The notes under the pieces were generated by a model. That model had not been told where the DNA came from. It made no database searches and worked only from the letters and a program-made list of their open reading frames with translations. From Pseudaeromonas paramecii (lineage in GTDB: Bacteria; Pseudomonadota; Gammaproteobacteria; Enterobacterales; Aeromonadaceae), in NCBI RefSeq assembly GCF_039540575.1, contig NZ_BAABFC010000028.1:1-64000 (forward strand): a DNA stretch of 64,000 bases, given 5' to 3'. Position numbers and translations under genes: made by a program. Below, piece after piece: positions 37,855-45,621 of the stretch (positions are counted from its first letter, which is position 1; every line of letters starts with the position of its first letter).

Positions 37855-38593
37855 GCCCTGCTCCCTTCGCAACCCAGCGTCAAAGGGGCTCATTATCCAT
37901 CGGTTGCCACATCAGCAGCAAGGGCGCCAGGCTCGACTGCGGCCACCCGTCGAGAATCACGGTCACAGACCCGGTCAACCTAATCAAGCCCATCGAGTCC
38001 TTAGCTCAAGTGGGATGATGAGGGCGACTCAGCCTCTCGAGGCCGTAAGGGAAACACCGGCCCCCGAAACAACCTTGACGGCGCTGGCACCCCGCCAGGG
38101 TCTGCACCTCCTCCCGCCAGCTCAAGAGTGCAACCCATGCCCACCATCGGCAGAACCACTCGCACCATGCCAAGATTCCTATATGCAAACACACTAAATA
38201 TGGAACCAAAGGAAGCCAACACATGAAGCCCGTTCGAATTCGGCGGTTTCACTTGGGGCTTCGCTTTGTTCGCGCACCGAATGGCTCCACATGGAGATCA
38301 GCTCCATATAGCGCCAGACTCGCTTGTATCAGTTCATTTCCACTACCTGCGAACCTGTTTTGTCTTTTGTTTTGGTCTTTTATCGCCTTTTGATCGCAAA
38401 TTGAAATTTGCGCAGATTTATATGTTACACGGAGTTACATTGTCAGCATTAATAAATCGAAGAAACGCTTTCAGTTTTACTTATGACGATACAAACAACC
38501 AAATGAAATGCTTTTCTGGCGCGAATTATAAATTATTTTACATTCCACATTCACCTATAGAGAATATCCATCTCATTTTGGGTGGGGATAAAA
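37855..38593. promoter_or_regulatory. long divergent control region between the LacI-type gene and the carbohydrate locus
   Basis: About 740 nt with no convincing gene; composition becomes AT-rich after about 38160. Notable sites are an inverted repeat ATGGAG/CTCCAT (38291-38307), an 18-nt near-perfect palindrome CGCAAATT-GA-AATTTGCG (38395-38412) and GAAACGCTTTC (38462-38472), symmetric like LacI-family operators. A possible promoter TTACAC to TTAATA lies at 38425-38455, just before the last site. A 116-codon frame at 38266 has no ribosome site and no recognisable domain, so I left it out. Confidence 0.5.
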
Positions 38594-39589
38594 ATGCTGA
38601 CATTGAAGCTGGGTGAAACTCGACGCCTTTTCTTATCTGAACATGAAGAACGCACCACGTTTTGTAATAAAGACGTGGAAGTATCCATTACCATGACAGG
38701 GATATGCGGAACTGACTTGGCGGTATTGTCCGGGCGAGAAGAAGGCGCAAGTGGAATTATTCGCGGCCATGAAGCCGTCGGTATAGTTACGGCCATTGGT
38801 ACAGATGTCACACAAGTTAAAATCGGGGATCGTGTCGTCATAGATCCGAATCAGTACTGTGGTGAATGTATTGCCTGCCGCCGAGGCGATACCAATTTGT
38901 GTGAGGGGCATGAGGGTGGTTTAGCCATTGCCGGAGTCAATATTCACGGCACCTTTGCCGAACGCTTCGTCTGCAATCAGCGCTTCGTTCACCGCCTGCC
39001 AGAAAACATGAGCTGGGAAGCGGCCGTACTGATTGAACCCGTTGCCTGCGTGCTGCACACCCTGGAGAAGGGCGGCTTACGAGCCCAAGAGCGCCTGCTA
39101 CTGATCGGCTGTGGCCCCATGAGTCTGGTGGCACAACTTGTTTGTAAAAAGATGGGAATTCAAACAGTTGCATTAGAGAAAAACCCTCATCGACTGGCAT
39201 TTACCCGTGAGCTTGGTCTGAACGTGATGACACCGGAAGACTTGCCTGGAGAAGATAAATTTGATGCGGTGCTGGACTCTTCCGGCAATCAGCTAGCGCT
39301 GGCCACCCGTCATCTGGTGCGGGGCGGTCGCATCCTTTTATTCGGTTTCGATCAGCACTATCGTTTCGAGTTGCCGGTCAAGCACTTCCTGGTCAATGCC
39401 CTCTCCGTGATCGGCGCAGGGGAATATAACCAACATTTTCCTGCCGCCATTGCCATGGCTGCATCGCTGCCGGAGCTGGCACGCCTGGTGACCCACAAAT
39501 ATGCACTGTCTGAATATGAAGAAGCTATTGATGGGCGTTTCGATCCTCAGGACAAAGCGATTAAAACAGTATTTGAGATGACTGTTTAA
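38594..39589 (+). CDS. zinc-dependent medium-chain dehydrogenase (sorbitol dehydrogenase-like)
   Basis: The 331-residue protein has catalytic zinc motifs (GICGTDL and GHEAVG) and the structural zinc cluster CGECIACRRGDTNLC. The nucleotide-binding strand is LLLIGCGPMSLVAQLVCKKMG. It belongs to the MDR superfamily near polyol or threonine dehydrogenases and oxidises an alcohol using NAD(P). AT-rich sequence at the 5' end becomes GC-rich further in. It is the first gene of a six-gene block ending at the terminator at 45486. Substrate not determinable; a sugar alcohol or phosphosugar fits the context. Confidence 0.85.
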   Translation: MLTLKLGETRRLFLSEHEERTTFCNKDVEVSITMTGICGTDLAVLSGREEGASGIIRGHEAVGIVTAIGTDVTQVKIGDRVVIDPNQYCGECIACRRGDTNLCEGHEGGLAIAGVNIHGTFAERFVCNQRFVHRLPENMSWEAAVLIEPVACVLHTLEKGGLRAQERLLLIGCGPMSLVAQLVCKKMGIQTVALEKNPHRLAFTRELGLNVMTPEDLPGEDKFDAVLDSSGNQLALATRHLVRGGRILLFGFDQHYRFELPVKHFLVNALSVIGAGEYNQHFPAAIAMAASLPELARLVTHKYALSEYEEAIDGRFDPQDKAIKTVFEMTV

Positions 39590-39641
39590 TTCTATTCTCG
39601 TTAACGACTCATAACATGTGACAGTTTAAAGAAGGTGACAT

Positions 39642-41561
39642 ATGGAAATAATTTCCAAGGTGCACGAATATTGCCTGCGCGCGGCAAATGAACATCAAGA
39701 CATTAAATTCTGGATCCCGTCAATTTGGAATCAGTCCTCCTGTGCACCTGTCTTGTCCAGCAAAGAAACTGAACTCGCAGTAAACCCTTATGAACACACT
39801 GCCAGGTTGCTTGATCAGCTGTTGGCCACAGATGCGCCATCATTGGAACAGCCCCTTAATCTGGATAATAGTGTTATTTATACCACCCTGGTGCGGTACA
39901 GCGCGGCATGGAACTATGACGGTAGCGGTAATTGGCAATCAGGCACCTTTTTGCGCATGTTATGGCTCTTGCCCATGCTGCAAAAAATGGGCGTCAACAT
40001 TCTTTACCTGCTGCCGGTCACCCGTAACAGTGACTTGAACCGCAAGGGCGATCTCGGCTCCCCCTATGCCATCGCCGACTATTTCTCTCTGGATCCGGCC
40101 TTGCACGATCCCTTGCTGGATGGGCTCACGGATCTCTGTCTGGATGATGAACTGGCGCTGCTGATCGCCGGGTGCCATCGCCTGGGGATCCGAGTGGTGC
40201 ATGACTTCATTCCCCGGGTCACGGCGATGAACAATGAGCTGGTGAAGCAGCATCCCGACTGGATTTATTGGATTCGACGCGAGGCACTGCCCGGTTTTGC
40301 CCCCCCCGAGGTTCCTGGACTGGATCCCTTCACCGAATGTACCCCGGAGCGGCTGGAGCGCCTGTATCAGGCGCCAGCCACCGCCAGCCATCTGGCTAAA
40401 TTCAGCCTGGCCCCCAACCGGCTGGATCCTGAACTGTGGCAGCGACTGCAAGCCCAAGCGGAGGCGGACGGCAGTGAGCTCATCACCCTGGTGGAAGAGC
40501 AGATGGGTATAGTCCCGGCCCCGGCTCACTCCGACTGGATCAACGATGTGCAACCGGTCTGGACTGACATCGCCTTCCTGAGACTGTATCTGGATGTTCA
40601 CCCGGCGGCGCGCCCCTATCTGCCGGATCATCAGCCGCCCTACGTGCTGTTCGATACCATTAAGTGCAATCGCTTCCCGGGCGACGAGCCCAATGAGCCC
40701 CTGTGGCAGTGGTTGGAAGACGCCGTAGCCTATCAGATGAAGCGTTATGGTTTTGACGGCTTCCGTATCGACATCGGCCATACCCTGCCCCCCTCGCTGC
40801 TGCAACGTCTGATCGACCGCATGCACGATGGCAGCGCCCATCCGCTGATCATCAGCGAGGATCTGTTCAATCGTAATCACGAGCAGGCCCGGGCCACGGG
40901 CTACAACATCATGCTGGGCAGCGGCTGGAATGTGATGGCGGACGCCACCCATGAACGGCTGTTTACCTATCTGCGGGAACTGGCCGATCTGAAGATCCAT
41001 GTGTTCGCCTGTACCGAAACCCCGGACACCCCGCGGATCACCTCCCGTCCCGGTGGCAAGGCCTTGGCCCAGGCGCTGACCCTGTTCAATGGCGTGTTGC
41101 CCAACGGCATTCCCTTCATCAACACAGGGCTGGAGGTCAACGAGCTGCAACCGCTCAACTGCGGCCTGGCAGACAACACAGACGGCGCCGACATCCCCCG
41201 GGCCTTTTTCAATCGGATGCAGATCGCCTGGCAAGGCAATCACGACATGTATGCGCTGCTTTGCCGCATCGCCCAGCTGCGGGAGCGCTTTGCCTCTTTG
41301 CTCTCTCCGCGGCACTTCGTCCTGCTGGCCGCCCCGGCGCCTGTCTTGCTGTTTGGCTACCGCCGGGAGAGCGAGCACCTGATGCTGGCCGTCAACCTGG
41401 ATCCCCAGCAAGCCCACACCGTGGATTGGGCGCATCTGTGCCCGGAGCTCAGCGGTCGCACCGAGCGACTGCTGGATTCGCGCCAGGCCGAGTCACCCGT
41501 CATCACAGGTTGTCCAGCTCAGCTCGCGCCCTTGCAGGCGGTGCTGCTCTGGCACCCCTAA
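39642..41561 (+). CDS. cytoplasmic GH13 alpha-glucan enzyme with GlgE-like catalytic motifs
   Basis: The 639-residue protein has no signal peptide. TIM-barrel GH13 motifs are DGFRIDIGHTLP (nucleophile Asp377), IISEDLF (acid/base Glu406) and FACTETPDTPRI (third carboxylate, Asp462). The HTxP after the nucleophile and the TPD in place of the usual NHD resemble GlgE-type maltosyltransferases (GH13_3) more than ordinary amylases. If that is right, the substrate could be a sugar phosphate. A HAD phosphatase lies 1.9 kb downstream. A C-terminal beta domain covers about residues 545-639. The subfamily assignment is inference. Confidence 0.8.
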   Translation: MEIISKVHEYCLRAANEHQDIKFWIPSIWNQSSCAPVLSSKETELAVNPYEHTARLLDQLLATDAPSLEQPLNLDNSVIYTTLVRYSAAWNYDGSGNWQSGTFLRMLWLLPMLQKMGVNILYLLPVTRNSDLNRKGDLGSPYAIADYFSLDPALHDPLLDGLTDLCLDDELALLIAGCHRLGIRVVHDFIPRVTAMNNELVKQHPDWIYWIRREALPGFAPPEVPGLDPFTECTPERLERLYQAPATASHLAKFSLAPNRLDPELWQRLQAQAEADGSELITLVEEQMGIVPAPAHSDWINDVQPVWTDIAFLRLYLDVHPAARPYLPDHQPPYVLFDTIKCNRFPGDEPNEPLWQWLEDAVAYQMKRYGFDGFRIDIGHTLPPSLLQRLIDRMHDGSAHPLIISEDLFNRNHEQARATGYNIMLGSGWNVMADATHERLFTYLRELADLKIHVFACTETPDTPRITSRPGGKALAQALTLFNGVLPNGIPFINTGLEVNELQPLNCGLADNTDGADIPRAFFNRMQIAWQGNHDMYALLCRIAQLRERFASLLSPRHFVLLAAPAPVLLFGYRRESEHLMLAVNLDPQQAHTVDWAHLCPELSGRTERLLDSRQAESPVITGCPAQLAPLQAVLLWHP

Positions 41562-41592
41562 CTCCCCCATCGCCGATATAGGAGTTCAATAT

Positions 41593-42738
41593 ATGGCACA
41601 GGAACGTCTGCTGTTATGGCACGAATTTGACGGCAAAGGTGACACCTCCATCCAGGTGCTGGAGGAGCGCTGCGCGGCCTTCTCCGCCCTGGGATTGGGC
41701 GAGGTGGTCCCCGAGGTGATGAACATCCGCCATCTGCATGAGCGCCTGGCCCAGATCCAGGCGGGCGGCCCGGCACCGGATATCGCCTTCGTGCCGGCCG
41801 ACATGCTCTATTTGCAGGAGCATGCCCTCTTCTCGCCGGTTTCCCCCAGCGACTTTGACACCCCCATCTCCGAGGGGCACTGGCAAACCATGCAACTGCG
41901 CCAGCAGCAATATGGCGTCCCCCTGCTGGGCGGCAACCATCTGGTGCTCTTCTTCAACCGCCAGCTGTTGCCCGAGCCACCCGCCAGCTGGGAGGCCCTG
42001 GAGGCGCTGGCGCCCGAGCTGCAGGCCAAGGGGATCACCCCCATGGCATCGGATTGTTGTGATGCCTACTGGTTCATCCCCTTCCTCACCGGCCATGACG
42101 GCTGGGTGCTGAACGAGGGCACGCCGGACTTAAACAACGACGCCAATCGCAGCGCCATGGCCTTCATGGAGCGCCAGGTTCGCCAGGGTCTGCTGGCCAA
42201 CCAGCAAGGCTCCACCGCCCTGTTGGACAACTTCATCGCCGGCCACACCGCCGCCATCGTCTGCGGCGAGTGGATCTTCAACTACCTGAGCCAGCAGATG
42301 GGGGAACGACTGGGTGTCGCCGCCCTGCCGACCGTGGAGGGCCGTGCCATGACCTCCATGACCTCTACCATAGGTCTCGTCTACCCCAACCAGGGGTTAA
42401 GCGGCCCGAAACGCGAGCTGATCCTCGCCTTCACCCGTTTCATGTTGAGCGAGGCGTCCCAACGGCAGTGGGCGACCCAGGTACAAAGGTGGCCGGTACA
42501 CGAAGGGGTGATCGAAGAGCAGATCCGGCTGGGCGATGGCAACCGTCAGGCCATCCTGGCCCTGCGCCAGGCCTGTCGGCCCATGCCACGGGAGCGGATC
42601 ATGTTTGATGTCTGGTTTGCCATGGCCCTGGGGCTGCGCCGGTTACTCAACCAAGAGTGCGATGTCAAAGAGGCGGCCGCCTTCATGCAGGTGTGCGCCC
42701 AACAGCAAGTCGGCAGTCAGATGGCTGAGCTGCTTTGA
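41593..42738 (+). CDS. ABC-type sugar-binding protein fold lacking a signal peptide
   Basis: The 381-residue protein matches MalE-like solute-binding proteins (LLLWHEFDGKG, PDIAFVPADMLYLQEHALFSPV, LGGNHLVLFFNRQLLPEPPASWEALE, AAIVCGEWIFNYL, IGLVYPNQG). It begins MAQERLLLWHEF directly on the first beta strand. AGGAG lies 8 nt upstream and no other start can add a leader, so it is predicted to stay in the cytoplasm. No ABC permease or ATPase is in the cluster. It may be a sugar sensor or carrier for the neighbouring GH13 enzyme; this is the oddest member of the block. Confidence 0.82.
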   Translation: MAQERLLLWHEFDGKGDTSIQVLEERCAAFSALGLGEVVPEVMNIRHLHERLAQIQAGGPAPDIAFVPADMLYLQEHALFSPVSPSDFDTPISEGHWQTMQLRQQQYGVPLLGGNHLVLFFNRQLLPEPPASWEALEALAPELQAKGITPMASDCCDAYWFIPFLTGHDGWVLNEGTPDLNNDANRSAMAFMERQVRQGLLANQQGSTALLDNFIAGHTAAIVCGEWIFNYLSQQMGERLGVAALPTVEGRAMTSMTSTIGLVYPNQGLSGPKRELILAFTRFMLSEASQRQWATQVQRWPVHEGVIEEQIRLGDGNRQAILALRQACRPMPRERIMFDVWFAMALGLRRLLNQECDVKEAAAFMQVCAQQQVGSQMAELL

Positions 42739-42760
42739 CACAGATAAGTGGAGGAACAAG

Positions 42761-43426
42761 ATGAAAGTCACCGTATTTAGTCAGATTTCTATCGATGGCA
42801 AATTGACCCTGGGTAGCGGCAATTCCAGCAAGGATCTGTTCAAGCTGTTCACCGATGACGACATGCGCTTCATCCACAAATTTCGGGGCGAAGTGGACGC
42901 CATCATGGTGGGGCGCAACACCATAGTCACCGACAACCCGCAACTGACCAACCGTTACGAAGAAGGGCGCAATCCGGTGCGGGTCATCCCCACCAACAGC
43001 CTGGACTTCCCGGAGTCGGCCAAGGTGCTCAGCACCCCGGAGCAGACCATCATAGTCACCTCGGAGCAGGCCAGTAATAACCCCATGCTCGACACCATTC
43101 GCGGTCTGGGCAAAGAGGTGCTGATCTCCGGTGCCAAGCGGGTGGACTTCCACCAGCTGTTTGCCAAGTTGGCGGCCCGTGGCATGCGTCATGTGATGGT
43201 GGAAGGTGGCGGTTATCTCAACTGGCAGATGTTCGATGCGGATCTGGTGGATGAAATCATCCTGATGCAGCTGCCCATCATCATCGGCGGCTCCGACAAC
43301 GTCAGCCTGGCCGACGGCGTCGGCTATCGCGATCTGCAGACAACCAAACGCTTCAAGCTCGAAGAGATGAAGCCCTACCCCAACTACAGCCTGATGCGCT
43401 TCAGCCGGGACAGGTCGGTGAACTAA
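42761..43426 (+). CDS. RibD C-terminal/dihydrofolate reductase-like reductase
   Basis: The 221-residue protein carries MKVTVFSQISIDGKLTLGSG, then VDAIMVGRNTIVTDNPQLTNR and VMVEGGGYLNWQMFDADLVDEI, the landmarks of the RibD C-terminal/DHFR-like fold that reduces a ribosyl group to ribityl with NADPH. Riboflavin genes are absent, so in this cluster it probably reduces another phosphosugar or glycosylamine. GAGG is 6 nt upstream. The following HAD gene starts directly at the base after its stop. Confidence 0.85.
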   Translation: MKVTVFSQISIDGKLTLGSGNSSKDLFKLFTDDDMRFIHKFRGEVDAIMVGRNTIVTDNPQLTNRYEEGRNPVRVIPTNSLDFPESAKVLSTPEQTIIVTSEQASNNPMLDTIRGLGKEVLISGAKRVDFHQLFAKLAARGMRHVMVEGGGYLNWQMFDADLVDEIILMQLPIIIGGSDNVSLADGVGYRDLQTTKRFKLEEMKPYPNYSLMRFSRDRSVN

Positions 43427-44104
43427 ATGACCCGACTCTCTTGCCAGACGGTGCAGGCCGTCATCTTCGACATGGATGGCGTCCTGGTGGACAGCGAGCC
43501 CCTCTACATGCGCGTGGAGCGGCAATCCTTTGCCCGCCATGGCGTCTTCCTGGCGCCGGCGGATCAAGACAGGTTTGTCGGCACCAGTCAGCGTCAGATG
43601 TGGCAGACCATCCGACAGGAATACGGGCTTGAAGCTGAGCTGGACACCCTGATCGCCGAACACCAGCAGGCGGTGCTGGCCGCCTTGCGGCAGCAGCCAC
43701 TGCCGGCCATGCCTGGCGTCGCTGACTTGCTGGCGGCGCTGGCCGCCGCCGGCAAGCCCTGCGCCCTGGCCTCCTCCTCGCCACGCGCCCTGGTGGAAAC
43801 CATGCTGGAGACCATAGGTCTGAGCACCTGTTTCAGCCAGACGGTGTGCGGCGATGAGGTGCGGCTGAGCAAACCGGAGCCAGACATCTTCTTGCAGGCG
43901 GCGGATCGCCTGGGGGTGGCACCGGCCCACTGCCTGGTGATTGAAGATTCAGCCCATGGCGTGACGGCGGCCAAGGCCGCCGGCATGCCATGCATCGGAC
44001 TGCAAAACCCCAACTCCGGCAACCAGTCACTGGCTGCCGCCGATTGGTGTTGCCACAGTCATGAAGAGATATATCAACAACTTTTACGAGGGTGTCATGT
44101 TTAA
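43427..44104 (+). CDS. HAD phosphatase/phosphoglucomutase-like protein
   Basis: The 225-residue protein has the HAD motifs FDMDGVLVDSEP (nucleophile and acid Asp), ALASSSPRALVE (motif II), SKPEPDIFLQAADRLG (motif III Lys) and VIEDSAHGVTAAKAAGM (motif IV). The alpha-helical cap is of the beta-phosphoglucomutase/sugar-phosphatase type. Candidate reactions are dephosphorylation of a sugar or polyol phosphate, or isomerisation of beta-glucose-1-phosphate. It overlaps the MATE gene by 8 nt. Confidence 0.88.
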   Translation: MTRLSCQTVQAVIFDMDGVLVDSEPLYMRVERQSFARHGVFLAPADQDRFVGTSQRQMWQTIRQEYGLEAELDTLIAEHQQAVLAALRQQPLPAMPGVADLLAALAAAGKPCALASSSPRALVETMLETIGLSTCFSQTVCGDEVRLSKPEPDIFLQAADRLGVAPAHCLVIEDSAHGVTAAKAAGMPCIGLQNPNSGNQSLAAADWCCHSHEEIYQQLLRGCHV

Positions 44105-45473
44105 GGACAAACAGTTTATCGCGGACATCATGCGCATCGCGCTGCCGATCACCATACAGAGCGTGATCATGTCCCTGCTGAGCATGGCGGACCAGTTGAT
44201 GGTGGGCCAACTGGGGGAGGTGGCCATCGCCGCCGTCGGCATCAGCGCCAAGCTGACCTCCATCGTCTCCGTGGTGCTGGGTGGTCTGGCGGCCGGCATC
44301 TCCATCTTCTGTGCCCAGTACTGGGGCAAGCGGGATGAGACCAGCATACGCCACCTGCTGGGCTTTGGCCTGCTGATTGGCCTGCTGTTCGCCGGCGCCC
44401 TGGCCCTGCTGGTGGGTTGCCTGCCACGCTGGGCCATGTCCCCCTTCACCACGGATGAAACGCTGCTCAACGAGGGGGCCATCTATGTGCAACTGCTGGC
44501 CTGGAGCTACCTGCCCTGCATGTTGACCATGATGTATTCCGCCGTCCTGCGCAGCACGGGCCAGGTCAAGCTGCCCATGTACGCCAGCACCAGTGCCGTG
44601 GTGATCAACGTGGTGCTCAACTACCTGCTGATCTTCGGCCACTTAGGTTTCCCCAAGCTGGGCTTGATGGGGGCGGCGATCGCCACCTGTCTGGCTCGCA
44701 GCATCGAGTTCCTCATCATACTGGTTGCCGCCTACTGGCAACGGCATGTGGTGGCCTTCCGCCACCTGGGTGAGCTGTTTGGCATGGAGGCCGGGCTGTT
44801 CCGCCGCTTCTTTGCCACCTGCCTGCCCATCGTCATGACCGAACTGCTGTGGGTGTTGGGGGAAAGCGGTTATGCCGTGGTCTATGGCCGCATGGGCACC
44901 GACGAGATCGCCGCCATGACCATGACCTACCCCTTGCAGGGGCTGGCCATCGGTCTGCTCTGTGGCCTGGCCGGCGCGGCCTCCGTGCTGGTGGGCAATC
45001 GGCTGGGGGCCGGCAACTTCGATGGCGCCATCGATTATGCCAACAAGCTGATCCGCATCGGCGTGCTGTTTGCCTTGGCGGTCGGCGGCCTGGTGGCCCT
45101 GGCCTCGCCCTTCTACGTCGCCTTGTATGGCACCTCGGCCGAGGTACAGCAGATGGGGCAGTTCTGCGTCCTGGTGTTCTGCGGTTTCCTCTGGGTCAAG
45201 GTGGCCAACATGATAGTCGCCGGTGGCGTGCTCAACAGCGGCGGCGACAGCAAGTTCGTCTTCGCCATGGAGTCCATGGCCACCTGGCTGGTTGGGGTGC
45301 CGTCCGGCTTCCTGATGGCCTTCTACTTCGAACTGCCGGTCTACTGGGTCTACCTGGTGCTCTCCTTCGAAGAACTGGTGCGCCTGATGGTGGGCTATGC
45401 CCGGGTGCGCTCCAAGAAGTGGGTACGCAGCCTGGTGGATGACGAACCGCAAGCGGCCCTGGCCGAAGCCTAA
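44097..45473 (+). CDS. MATE-family multidrug/metabolite efflux transporter
   Basis: The 458-residue inner-membrane protein has about 12 segments and MATE landmarks such as ADQLMVGQLGEVAIAAVGIS and GGLAAGISIFCAQYWG. The second half starts at FRRFFATCLPIVMTELLWV, with FASPFYV-type segments (here ALASPFYVALYG). It is an Na+- or H+-coupled exporter. MFKDKQFIADIMRI at 44097 follows GAGGGTG and is the preferred start; a frame start at 44061 lies within the HAD gene. The position at the end of a biosynthetic-looking block suggests export of that block's product. Confidence 0.9.
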   Translation: MFKDKQFIADIMRIALPITIQSVIMSLLSMADQLMVGQLGEVAIAAVGISAKLTSIVSVVLGGLAAGISIFCAQYWGKRDETSIRHLLGFGLLIGLLFAGALALLVGCLPRWAMSPFTTDETLLNEGAIYVQLLAWSYLPCMLTMMYSAVLRSTGQVKLPMYASTSAVVINVVLNYLLIFGHLGFPKLGLMGAAIATCLARSIEFLIILVAAYWQRHVVAFRHLGELFGMEAGLFRRFFATCLPIVMTELLWVLGESGYAVVYGRMGTDEIAAMTMTYPLQGLAIGLLCGLAGAASVLVGNRLGAGNFDGAIDYANKLIRIGVLFALAVGGLVALASPFYVALYGTSAEVQQMGQFCVLVFCGFLWVKVANMIVAGGVLNSGGDSKFVFAMESMATWLVGVPSGFLMAFYFELPVYWVYLVLSFEELVRLMVGYARVRSKKWVRSLVDDEPQAALAEA

Positions 45474-45485
45474 CCGAGCCGGTAT

Positions 45486-45513
45486 CCCCCACCGGGCTCC
45501 CGGTGGGGGTTTT
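45486..45513 (+). terminator. rho-independent terminator after the MATE gene
   Basis: A perfect 11-bp stem CCCCCACCGGG/CCCGGTGGGGG with a 2-nt spacer and TTTT tail, 12 nt after the stop. It divides the cytoplasmic-enzyme block from the glycosyltransferase-amylase block. Confidence 0.85.
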
Positions 45514-45529
45514 GTGCCGCTCACGGGGC

Positions 45530-45604
45530 GGCTGGGGACGCGACCCTGCGACCCAGCCCCTGAACACCCGCAAGGGTGAAAGCGTGCCCGGCGGACACCC
45601 GGGC
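45530..45604 (+). other. three-hairpin leader upstream of the glycosyltransferase gene
   Basis: Three successive perfect stems: GGCTGGG/CCCAGCC (45530-45558), CACCC-GCAA-GGGTG with a GNRA-type loop (45565-45578), and GCCCGG/CCGGGC (45586-45604). They end 17 nt before the start codon, which has AAAGGAA as ribosome site. It may be a processed or regulatory 5' leader. No known riboswitch was recognised. Confidence 0.4.
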
Positions 45605-45621
45605 CAATTAAAGGAATAACC

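Noticed and set aside
38266..38616. 116-codon frame upstream of the carbohydrate locus
   Set aside because: No ribosome site, no homology-like motif, and it overlaps the start of the dehydrogenase gene and the operator-like sites.
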